Source of the DNA: Spirochaetota bacterium
Lineage (GTDB): Bacteria > Spirochaetota > UBA4802 > JAKQUI01
Direction: 5' to 3'
Assembly: GCA_029562645.1 (NCBI GenBank)
Contig: JAKQUI010000048.1
Location: forward strand, 248,001-312,000
Length of the DNA stretch: 64,000 nt
The notes beneath the pieces are model-generated. The model was not told where the DNA came from, searched no databases, and saw only the letters and a program-made list of their open reading frames with translations. This document shows, one piece after another, positions 27,149 through 36,100 of this stretch. Made by a program: the position numbers and the translations under genes. Positions within the stretch are counted from its first letter, which is position 1. The number at the start of each line of letters is the position of its first letter.

Positions 27149-28189
27149 ATGATGACCGCTCCGTACGAACAATACGCCGATTCCCGCGACGTCTGGGTCT
27201 TCGCCGAGATACAGGACCACGAGCGCGTGCTCGAGGGCGCGCTCGAGCTCCTCACGCGCGGCCGGGAACTCGCGGACGCGCTCGGGTCGAGGCTCATCGC
27301 GCTTGTCTTCGCGCTCGACGCGGAGCAGTACCTTCCGGCCATTGAGCGGCATGGACCGGACGCCATCCTCTGCTGCAGCCATCCGGCCCTCAAGCACTAC
27401 GACAGCCAGATTGTCCCCGACATGTTCGCGGACCTCATTGCCGAACGACGGCCGTCCATCGTCCTCTTTCCCTCGACCGAGGCGGGATGCGATCTCGCGC
27501 CGCGACTTGCGCAACGATTCGCGACCGGCCTCACCTCGCACTGCACCGACCTTTCCATCATGGACCACCCCGACTACGGACCGGGCCTGCTCGTCATGAA
27601 GCGACCGGCCTACAGCGGAAACGCGATCGCGACGGTCATCTGCCCGCACGCACGACCGCAGATGGCCACCGTGCAGCAGGGCGTCTTCGAGCGGCGCGAG
27701 CGGGACGATGTCGCGACGGACATCGAGATGCTGCCGTTTTCCTATGACCTGACGAAGCTCCGCATCGAAAGCCTCGAGGCGCCGCTCCGATGGGACAAGC
27801 CGAAGGTGCCGCTCGAACAAGCGCCGGTGGTCGTAACCGGCGGCCGCGGGCTTGCGACGAAAAAGAACTTCGAGCGCCTCTTTGAACTCGCCGAGCTCCT
27901 GGGCGGCGAGGTGGGCGCGACGCGCGTGCCCGTCTTCAACCGCTGGTGCGGCGAGGAGCGCATGATCGGCCAGACCGGCAAGACCATCCGGCCGCGCCTC
28001 TATCTCGGCTTCGGAATCTCCGGCCAGATCCAGCACACCGCGTCAATCGTCGATTCCGAGATCATCGTTTCCGTGAACACCAATGCCGGCGCGCCCATCG
28101 CGGCGCTCTCGGATTACGTGGTCACGGACGATGCGGGGGTTTTTCTTGCGAAGCTTATCGAGCGGCTGCGAAGCGAGAAGCGGGGATAG
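27149..28189 (+). CDS. etfA: electron transfer flavoprotein alpha subunit
   Basis: 346 residues from ATG-ATG at 27149, 7 bases after etfB. N-terminal part has VWVFAEIQDHERVLEGALELL; the C-terminal FAD domain has VVTGGRGLATKKNFERLFELAELLGGEVGATR and IGQTGKTIRPRLYLGFGISG then IQHTASI. In the last motif NTNAGAPIAALSDY takes the place of the common N-K-D-P-x-A-P-I-F. No N-terminal ferredoxin is present. Confidence 0.94.
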   Translation: MMTAPYEQYADSRDVWVFAEIQDHERVLEGALELLTRGRELADALGSRLIALVFALDAEQYLPAIERHGPDAILCCSHPALKHYDSQIVPDMFADLIAERRPSIVLFPSTEAGCDLAPRLAQRFATGLTSHCTDLSIMDHPDYGPGLLVMKRPAYSGNAIATVICPHARPQMATVQQGVFERRERDDVATDIEMLPFSYDLTKLRIESLEAPLRWDKPKVPLEQAPVVVTGGRGLATKKNFERLFELAELLGGEVGATRVPVFNRWCGEERMIGQTGKTIRPRLYLGFGISGQIQHTASIVDSEIIVSVNTNAGAPIAALSDYVVTDDAGVFLAKLIERLRSEKRG

Positions 28190-28287
28190 CGATGGTGAGC
28201 GGTTACGCCTGGCCGGTTACGGATGTCCCATCCATGAATGGGAGCACGCTATTTTCTTAGGACGCTCTACAACGAAGCGCGCGGACA

Positions 28288-28795
28288 CTAGTAGCGCACA
28301 CCTGAATCGGACCCATGGAATGAGTTACTGCCGCCGCGAGCGATATCGTCACAGAGTCGCGTTATTGATTCCTTATCCACTGTAAGCGGTTGCAGTATTT
28401 TCAGGTTCGACAACCAATCCAGGGGAAAGGCGCGGATCCGCTCTATGAGGAGTTCCTTCTCGACAGGCGCTTTCTTTTGGAGAATCTCCAGCATTTCGCT
28501 CCAGACAAATGACTCGTGCGAAGCGTACTCCATTACCGGTGAGGGCATCGAGCACCTGCTTGATATTCTCGCCAAAGCGCAGGTCGTCCGGAGCGAAGAA
28601 ATCGAGATCATCCGAATAGCGCCCGTGTACGTGAAACCGGATTTTTGCGAATAATTTCTGCTTCAGGCGAACCTGGTCCGTGCCAACAATAGTACGGATA
28701 TCATCCTCAGAGACAGCACTGTCCCAAAAGCAATCCTTGATGATCGATTGCAACGCGGAATGAATCGCTTCAGTGCCTGGATATTGTATCTGCAT
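28288..28795 (-). pseudogene. frameshifted nucleotidyltransferase (AbiEii/MNT-like) remnant
   Basis: Two overlapping minus-strand frames seem to be one broken gene. The first (from ATG 28795) reads KLFAKIRFHVHGRYSDDLDFFAPDD, the substrate-binding R-S-D-x-D-F region of DUF1814/AbiEii-type nucleotidyltransferases, up to LDALTGN. The second, shifted by one base near 28530-28560, continues with MEYASHESFVWSEMLEILQK, then AFPLDWLSNLKILQPL and stops at 28288. The N-terminal GG(T) motif is not seen, so it may also be truncated. Local base composition is lower in GC than its neighbours, suggesting a recently acquired toxin or phage-defence gene. A sequencing error remains possible. Confidence 0.5.
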
Positions 28796-29005
28796 TGATC
28801 AATCAATACATCGTCCCGATCTAAAATGTACTGCCACCACGATAGCACCGTCATGAGCTTTTTGACCCATCGGGCACCGTGGGCACTTCATTCTCCCGCT
28901 CGATGTTGTATCATTTTCAAAAAAAATCACTCGGTACGGTGAACGCGATTGCAACCGCCGGACCTGGACGAGCATACGATCAAACCAGCTTCATCAACGC
29001 ACGTC

Positions 29006-29836
29006 CTATTCGATGAACTCGCTCCCGTTCGGAATGATGATATCGCCGCACTCGGCGAGTTTGATGACAATATTCAAAATCTTCTCCTGACGACTTTCCA
29101 CGTCCTCCCGCCGGACCGGTCCCATGAAATCCATGTCCTCCCGCAGCAGGGACGACGCCCGCGGCGACATATTGCGGAATATCGCGCCCTGCAGCTCGGC
29201 GCTGGTCCCCTTGAGGGCGATCGCGAGGTCCTGCGTATCGACCTCCCGGAGGACCTTCTGGATGTGTCGGTCGAGCATCTCGCATATCTTCTCGAATTCG
29301 ATGCCGTCGACGACGGTATTGACAACCGACTCACGAATCTCCCCATGCGGCAGTTCCGGGCCATCGTCGTCGTGGGCGGGCATGTCGTCGGGACAATATT
29401 CGTCGGGGCCCGCGTCCATCGCTTCACTCTCCCGCATGACGCGCGCCCAGTGCTCGTCCCAGAGATCGACGTCCGCGCCCAGAAAGGCGGAGAGCTTGTC
29501 GGCGAGAATCCCGGGATTGTCGCCCGCCTGAATACCCATGATCCCTTCCAGTATAAGGACCGCGCGTAGAAGCGCACTGCCCGTGAGGCGGCTCGCCAGC
29601 ATCCGCGTATACAGGACGTTCCTGACGATCTCCGGGTCGGTGCCGTCCACGATAAGCTGCAGTCCCTTCTTCAGGAAAGCGTCGTCGATCAGTCCGATGT
29701 CGTCCTCGAGGACGAGAAGGCCCATCCGCCGTGACTTTTCCGACAGCACAATGAGGGCGTCGATGATCTCGACGCATTGCACCTTCTCCTCGCGATCGCA
29801 ATCAAGACGGTCAAAAAATCCTGGAGTGTATTTCAT
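29006..29836 (-). CDS. hybrid of MotA-like segment and FliG C-terminal domain
   Basis: 276 residues, no membrane segment. Residues 27-72 (ALIVLSEKSRRMGLLVLEDD, then DDAFLKKGLQLIVDGTDPEIVR) look like the cytoplasmic segment of MotA. Residues 180-272 match FliG-C (FEKICEMLDRHIQKVLREVD, QDLAIALKGTS, MSPRASSLLREDMDFMGPVR, EDVESRQEKILNI). An acidic linker (about 138-164) joins them. FliG-C normally touches the MotA cytoplasmic loop to make torque, so this protein carries versions of both partners. Of the paired torque-helix acidic residues only one remains. It starts 6 bases after the flavoprotein stop and is likely cotranscribed. No other flagellar gene is nearby. Confidence 0.82.
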   Translation of the reverse strand: MKYTPGFFDRLDCDREEKVQCVEIIDALIVLSEKSRRMGLLVLEDDIGLIDDAFLKKGLQLIVDGTDPEIVRNVLYTRMLASRLTGSALLRAVLILEGIMGIQAGDNPGILADKLSAFLGADVDLWDEHWARVMRESEAMDAGPDEYCPDDMPAHDDDGPELPHGEIRESVVNTVVDGIEFEKICEMLDRHIQKVLREVDTQDLAIALKGTSAELQGAIFRNMSPRASSLLREDMDFMGPVRREDVESRQEKILNIVIKLAECGDIIIPNGSEFIE

Positions 29837-29842
29837 GGTCCC

Positions 29843-31207
29843 TCACATTCCCCGCTTTACAAATTTTTGCGCGGCCGCGTTCACGGGGTCCCACACCGGC
29901 GAAAAGGGCGGCGCATAGCCGAGATCGAGATAGGCGAGCTCGTCGATCGTCATGCGTGCGGCGATGGCGGCGGCGACCACGTTCGTGCGAAGCGCCGCTC
30001 CGTCGGTCCCGGCGAGCTCCGCGCCGATGACGTGGCGCGTATCCGCATTGATGGTGAGCGTCATGAATATCTTCTGCGCCTTCGGGCAGTAGCCCGCGCG
30101 CGATCGCCAGGTGGCCGTGACCGATTCGGCCGGGACGCCCTCCCGCTCCGCATCGGCCGCATTGAAGCCGGTCTTTCCCACCTCGAGATCGAAGATCTTC
30201 ACGAACTGCGAGCCCACGATGCCCGGGAAAACCTCGGAGGCGACACCCGCGACCTGCAGCCCCGCCACGCGCCCCTGCTTGTTCGCGGTCGATCCCAGCG
30301 GCATGTAGACGTCTTTTCCGGTGACCAGGTGGGGCACGGTGGCGCAGTCACCGGCCGCATAAACGCCGGGGAGGTTCGTCTCCGATTTCCCGTTCACCAC
30401 GATCGCCTTTCGCGAATCGAAGGCCAGCGGCGAGGCGATCAAAAACTCGGTGTTTGGAACTACGCCTGTCGATATCACGACCATATCGGCGTCGAAGGTT
30501 CCCGCACCGGTTACCACGCCAAGCGCGCCGCCCGCCTCCACGATGGCGTTGATCTCCGCTCCGGTCACGAGCGTCACACCGTTTTTCTGTAACGTCGTGA
30601 TGATCCGCTCGCGGATAAACGGCGACATGCTCATCGCCACCGATTCCATCCGCTCGACGATGACCGTCTCGATGCCCAGGCCGCGAAAGGCCTCTGCGAG
30701 CTCGAGCCCGATGAAGCCGCCGCCGATGGTCACGATGCGCTTCGGCCGCTTCTCCGCCAATCGGGTCTTGATGGCGATGCCGTCGCTCAGGTTGCGCAGG
30801 AAAAACACGTCCGGCGCGTCGATCCCGCGCAGCGGCGGCCGGAAGGCGCGCGCGCCGGTGGCGATCACCAGCTTCCGGAAGCCGTATGCCCGTTCCTCTG
30901 AGCCGACGCGGATAACCACCTCGCGCGCGTCGAAATCGACCCGCACCGCCTCGGCGCCGTTGGTTATATCGACATTGCGCTTGGCGACGAACTCGTCGCG
31001 GTCCACGGCAATGAGTTCGTTCGAATCCGCGATCTGCCCCGCGATGTAGTACGGCATCCCGCAGGCGGCGTAGGAAATGTGCTCGCCCTTGTCGAAGACG
31101 CCGATCGTCATCGCCGGATCGATGCGCCGTGCCTGCGACGCCGCGCTCATCCCGGCCGCGTCGCCGCCGATGACCAGCAGGTCATAGTCCTTCTCTCTCT
31201 GCGCCAT
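29843..31207 (-). CDS. CoA-disulfide reductase / NADH oxidase-like flavoprotein
   Basis: 454 residues from ATG 31207 (GGGGGGACC upstream; the frame is open 37 codons further). FAD motif DLLVIGGDAAGMSAA, active-site Cys in SYAACGMPYYIAG, NAD motif VTIGGGFIGLELAEAF, YAAGDCATVPH, and a C-terminal dimerisation domain. The single redox Cys places it with CoA-disulfide reductases and NADH oxidases/polysulfide reductases rather than glutathione reductases. Likely role: thiol homeostasis or O2/sulfur reduction. The MotA/FliG hybrid follows 6 bases downstream. Confidence 0.92.
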   Translation of the reverse strand: MAQREKDYDLLVIGGDAAGMSAASQARRIDPAMTIGVFDKGEHISYAACGMPYYIAGQIADSNELIAVDRDEFVAKRNVDITNGAEAVRVDFDAREVVIRVGSEERAYGFRKLVIATGARAFRPPLRGIDAPDVFFLRNLSDGIAIKTRLAEKRPKRIVTIGGGFIGLELAEAFRGLGIETVIVERMESVAMSMSPFIRERIITTLQKNGVTLVTGAEINAIVEAGGALGVVTGAGTFDADMVVISTGVVPNTEFLIASPLAFDSRKAIVVNGKSETNLPGVYAAGDCATVPHLVTGKDVYMPLGSTANKQGRVAGLQVAGVASEVFPGIVGSQFVKIFDLEVGKTGFNAADAEREGVPAESVTATWRSRAGYCPKAQKIFMTLTINADTRHVIGAELAGTDGAALRTNVVAAAIAARMTIDELAYLDLGYAPPFSPVWDPVNAAAQKFVKRGM

Positions 31208-31480
31208 GGTCCCCCCAGCATTCCTCAGTCCGCTACACCGACATCGTATCGCACATTCCGGCGCATCCCGCAAGTTTTTTTTATACTCGAATTGTCCCCA
31301 ACCGTAGTATTGTTGCATAACTCAATATCTTCGCGAGCAAAGCGATCAGTACTGTTATACCAGCCGGGCATGAATATCTGACAACAAATCATGACGGTTC
31401 GAACGATTTTCTCCACTTGACAATGCGATGTCCAGGGGAAGCATGTCGCCTCGGAGACAACAGATACCATCATCCCATCT

Positions 31481-32893
31481 ATGGAACGTAACACCCAACG
31501 CCTCGGCGAAGAACCCATTTTGAAGCTCCTGGTCGGCTTCTCGGCCCCCGCGATCGTGGGCACCATCGTGACCTCGATGTACAGCGTCATCGACCGCATC
31601 TTCGTGGGGCTGGTGGTGGGGCCGCTCGCAATCGCCGGCATGGGACTCACCTTCCCCATCTCCCTGGTCCTCATGGCCTTCGGGATGCTCATCGGCACCG
31701 GCACCGCGGCGCGCGTCTCCATCAGCCTGGGACAAAAAGACCTCGCAAGCGCCGAACGAATACTTGGCAATGGCATCTCCCTGGTGCTCATCGCATCGCT
31801 GTCGCTCACGGTCTCGGGCCTCATCTTTCTGGACCCCATCCTGTCGCTCTTCGGCGGGAGCCCGGCAACGCTCCCCTATGCGCGCCAGTTCATCGGCATC
31901 ATCCTGCTGGGCGCCGTGTTCCAGTTCCTCGGCTTCGGCCTCAACGGCGTCATCAGCGCCCAGGGGCATCCGCGCATCGCCATGATGACGATGATCCTGA
32001 ACGCCGCGCTCAACATCGTCCTCCTGATCCTGTTTATTTACGGGTTTGGCTGGGGCGTGCGGGGATCGGCGCTGGCCACCCTCATCGCGCAGGCGACTTC
32101 GGCGGCGTGGGTAATGGGCTTTTTGCGGAGCAGGCGCAGCATGCTCCGGATCAGACTGCGAAACATGCGCCTTGATCGACGGATCGTTCTCGCCATCGCC
32201 TCCGTCGGCATGGCGCCGTTCGCAATGCAGTTCACGGGGAGCTTTGTGAACGCCATCCTGAATCGCGGGCTCAAGGAGCACGGCGGCGACATGGCCGTTG
32301 GGGCCATGAGCGCCATCTTCTCGCTCGCGATCCTGCTCGTCATGCCGGTCATCGGCATCAATCACGGCATGCAGCCGATCGTCGGATATAATTTCGGCGC
32401 GCAAAAATACGACCGGGTAAAGAAAACGCTCACGCTTGCGATCGCGGGCGCAACGATTCATCTTTCGGCCATGTTCGCGCTAGTCCAGATCGGCCCGGAG
32501 TTCTTCATTCGCCTCTTTAGCGATGATCCAGGACTCGTTTCGATCGGCACGCACGGCATGGGCATCTTTTTGCTCGCGATGCCGCTGGTCGGCGTTCAAA
32601 TCGTGGGCGCCCATTTCTTTCTCGCGATCGGCAAGGCCGCGAAGTCGGTGCTCTTGAACATGCTTCGTCAGATATTCATTCTCATCCCGGCGCTCATCAT
32701 ACTGCCGCGCTTCTTCGGCCTTAACGGCGTATGGATGTCGATTCCGATCGCGGACGCGATCGCGGTATGCATCACGGGGGCGTTCGTTCTCTACGAGATC
32801 CGTCACCTGCAACGGGCTCACGATGCGTCGCTCACGGCCGGAAAAGAGCACTATGAAGGACTATCGGAACCGGAATACCCGCTTCAGGGATAG
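31481..32893 (+). CDS. MATE-family efflux transporter
   Basis: 470 residues and twelve membrane segments. MATE features include VGFSAPAIVGTIVTSMYSVIDRIFVG at the N terminus, GLNGVISAQGHPRIAM, and the second-half counterpart PVIGINHGMQPIVGYNFGAQ. It expels cationic drugs or metabolites by Na+/H+ antiport. A 273-base upstream gap separates it from the divergent flavoprotein gene. It is single-gene; the glycyl radical gene behind it has its own promoter. Confidence 0.93.
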   Translation: MERNTQRLGEEPILKLLVGFSAPAIVGTIVTSMYSVIDRIFVGLVVGPLAIAGMGLTFPISLVLMAFGMLIGTGTAARVSISLGQKDLASAERILGNGISLVLIASLSLTVSGLIFLDPILSLFGGSPATLPYARQFIGIILLGAVFQFLGFGLNGVISAQGHPRIAMMTMILNAALNIVLLILFIYGFGWGVRGSALATLIAQATSAAWVMGFLRSRRSMLRIRLRNMRLDRRIVLAIASVGMAPFAMQFTGSFVNAILNRGLKEHGGDMAVGAMSAIFSLAILLVMPVIGINHGMQPIVGYNFGAQKYDRVKKTLTLAIAGATIHLSAMFALVQIGPEFFIRLFSDDPGLVSIGTHGMGIFLLAMPLVGVQIVGAHFFLAIGKAAKSVLLNMLRQIFILIPALIILPRFFGLNGVWMSIPIADAIAVCITGAFVLYEIRHLQRAHDASLTAGKEHYEGLSEPEYPLQG

Positions 32894-32953
32894 CCGTAAA
32901 GCCCCAGAATTGGTATTGTTAAAGATGTAGAGAATGAATGTACGCGTATATCG

Positions 32954-33004
32954 ATACAAATATCTTACAAAATCAAGCTTTAAAAAATATACAAATATCG
33001 ATAT
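32954..33004. repeat. AT-rich direct repeats and ATATCGAT palindromes upstream of the glycyl radical gene
   Basis: ATACAAATATC occurs at 32954-32964 and 32989-32999 (35 bases apart). ATATCGAT-type palindromes sit at 32948-32956 and 32995-33004. They lie 40-100 bases upstream of the -35 element, where activators usually bind. Confidence 0.55.
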
Positions 33005-33045
33005 GTTTACAGTAAAAAAAGAAGGGGAAATATTGAAATAATTGG

Positions 33046-33074
33046 TTGACGACCGGACGGTTTGTAATTAGATT
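33046..33074 (+). promoter_or_regulatory. promoter of the fused glycyl radical enzyme gene
   Basis: TTGACG (33046-33051), a 17-base spacer, TAGATT (33069-33074). Start of transcription should fall near 33081, inside the palindrome annotated next. Ribosome site AAAAGGAG precedes the ATG at 33129. Confidence 0.55.
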
Positions 33075-33075
33075 C

Positions 33076-33100
33076 TAATGTGTACCGGTAGTTCACATTA
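33076..33100. promoter_or_regulatory. palindromic operator candidate at the glycyl radical gene promoter
   Basis: TAATGTG (33076-33082) and CACATTA (33094-33100) are perfect inverted arms around 11 bases. The size recalls a CRP/FNR-family site, but the inner bases do not fit TGTGA-N6-TCACA. Its place just after the -10 element suggests a repressor. Confidence 0.5.
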
Positions 33101-33128
33101 AGCGACACTCTGACAAAAGGAGCCCGCT

Positions 33129-36100
33129 ATGCAAACCGTCCTGAACCAGCCAAACGAATCCCTCTCGAAGTTTGATTTTTCTTACGAAAACAACAAGAAA
33201 AAAACAACCGAAACGCTTCATGTTTTAAAGATTCAGCGAACCTGCGTTCACGACGGCCCCGGGATTCGAACAACCATCTTTTTCCAGGGATGCGCGCTGC
33301 GGTGCGCCTGGTGCCAAAATCCCGAATCGCTCTCCATGCAGTCGGTTCCCGGCGCACCCGAATACTCCATTTCGGACATCCTGGAGACCGTCTCGCGCGA
33401 CAAGGAATACTATGCGTCGACCGGCGGCGGGGTCACGCTGAGCGGCGGCGAGCCGCTTCTCCAAAACCCGGACAGCCTCATTGCGCTTCTCAAGGCGCTC
33501 AGGAAAGCGAAAATACACGTTGCCGCCGAAACATCGCTGTTTGTCCCCACAAAGAACATCGCGAAGGTCGCTCCGTATATCGACCTCTTCCTCGTCGACC
33601 TCAAACTCGTCGGCGACGAAACGCGCCACCGGGAGCTCACGCAGCAAAAGAGCGCGCTGATCCATGCGAATATCAAGAAGCTCATCACCCTGAAGGCGAA
33701 CATTCGCTTTCGCATGGTGATCGTGCCCGGCCTCAACGATTCGGAACGCGATATCCGCGCGGCGGCGCGCTTTCTGAAAGCGATCAAGCGGCCGTCCATC
33801 GAGCTCCTCAAGTACCACAACTTTTACGAGGACAAGGCGGTGAAGCTCGGCCTGGTGCGCGACAAACTGACCATCACCCCCGAGCAGGGCGCGGCGGCAA
33901 TGGTCCGCGCGCTGGATCTCTTCAAATCCCATGGCGTCGATGCGGCATACCAAGACCTGAGCAGCCCGCGGCGCCGGGCCGAGTTCCCCCAGCGCGTGTA
34001 CGACATCCAAAACGCGATCCGCGAAAGCGACTATCACCTTTGCTTCGAGGTGTCCAAGCTCAAGACCGAATACTACCGAAAGAACGGGTTCGACGCGCCG
34101 ACCCCGATCCACCGCTCCGAGCGGCTGGCGCACGTATTACGAAACAAGGAGATCATCATCTATCCCGACGAGCTCCTCGTGGGAAACTTCACTTCAAAGC
34201 GCAAGGCTGGTCAGGTGTGGGAAGAGCATTACGGCACCCTTTTCGTGTCTATCCTACACCAGATCAACCGCCAGACGCCGGTCGCCTTCAAATGCTCGTT
34301 CCGGGACAAGATCACGTTCTACACCCGCATCTTTCCCTTCTGGGCCACACGCAGCCTGATGGGCCGGGTGAACAAGAAGATCTCCGACCTGATCCGGACC
34401 GTCGCGCGAAGCTCCGAGATGAGCACCGGCTTTAACAACAACATGGCGGCGATCGCGCACTTCATCGTGAACTTCGACCGCGTCCTCGAGCTGGGCACGA
34501 CCGGTCTCATCGAGGAGATCCGGACGATACAGCGCGAGAAGCCCGGCAACGACCAGGACTTCTATCGCGGCGCCATCATCGCCCTCGAGGCGCTGGCGGC
34601 ATTCGCCGACCGGTACGCGGATAAACTCATGGAAGCGAGCATCCTTGAGGCCGATCCTGCGCGTCGCGAGGAGCTGAAGGCGATGGCCGAGATCTGCCGC
34701 CATGTCCCCCGGAACCCCGCGCGCACCTACCACGAGGCGCTCCAGAGCATGCTCTTCCTGCACATTGCGCTCTGCATCGAATCCTATGAAAACGCGGTCT
34801 CCTTCGGGCGGCTGGACCAGATCCTGCACCCGTATTACCAGCGCGACCTGAAGGCCGGCATCATCACCTATGACCGGGCGAAAGAGCTGCTGGCGCTGTT
34901 CATCGTCAAGATGGACGAGGTGGTGCTGGTGAACGACGGCGACACTTATCTGGGACTCGGACGCCTCTTCGAAACGATGTCCACGGACCAGACGGTCACG
35001 GCGGGCGGCATGGGTAAAGACGGAAAGGACGCGACCAACGACCTTACCTACATGCTGCTGGACATCTGCGAGCTGCAGCCGTACGCCGTGAACATGACGG
35101 CGCGCATCCATCGGAACAGCCCGCAGGAATACCTGGACCGCCTCGCGGAGATCTACATCAACGGCGCGCCGATGCCGGCGCTGTACAATGACGAGCTCTA
35201 TATCGACACGCTCACCCGGCATTACGACACGTCGATACGGGACGCGCGCAACTACTCGATCGTCGGCTGCGTGGAGCCGAACGCGTCGGACGAGCACTTC
35301 GGCAACACGGACTGCGCGAACATGAACCTGGCGCTGCCCTTCCTGCAGGCGCTCAAGGGACACGAGAACGATCTGTGGAACATCGGCGTCATCGACCAGC
35401 TCGAGCGGATGCACACCAAGTTCATCGAGTACAACTTCAAGGGAAAAAATCCCGTATCCCGTCTCATCCGGTCGGTCTATGCCTGGGCGCGCAATCGCTT
35501 CATCGCCATGCGCACGCCGGCATACAAATCGCCGCGGAACATGGACGAGCTCCTGGATCGCTTCCAGAAGCGTCTCAACCACCTGGCGCAGTCGATCCTC
35601 GCCGACCACCAGAAGATCGAGGGCGTGCTGCGCGAGGGCTTCACCACGCCGCTCGCCTCCTCGCTCTTCAAGAGCTGCGTCGAGCAGGGGAAGGACGCCT
35701 ATCACGGCGGGTGCCGCTTCAACAGCAGCGGCATTCAGGGCATCGCGATCACGGACGTGGCCGACTCGCTCCACGCGATCGACGAGGTCGTGTACAAGAA
35801 ACGCCGGTACTCGATCGACGAGGTTATCGAAGCCATCGACGCCAATTTCGAGGGAGAGAAGAACCGTGAAATCCAGTCGGCGCTCCTCGCCGTCCCGAAG
35901 TTCGGCCAGGACGAATCGCCCGAGTCCGTGGCGTGGGTGAACAAGACCCTGCAGATATACGTGAATGCGCTCAACTCCGTTCCGAACTGTCCCCGCGACG
36001 GCATCTACACCGCCGGATACTATGCTCTGAATGTAAACGGCGTGTACGGACGGAAAACGCCGGCCCTCCCCTCGGGACGACTCGCCGGCACGCCGCTTGC

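Noticed and set aside
33076-33100. Canonical CRP or FNR site at the glycyl radical promoter
   Set aside because: Inner positions do not fit TGTGA-N6-TCACA or TTGAT-N4-ATCAA; kept only as an operator candidate.
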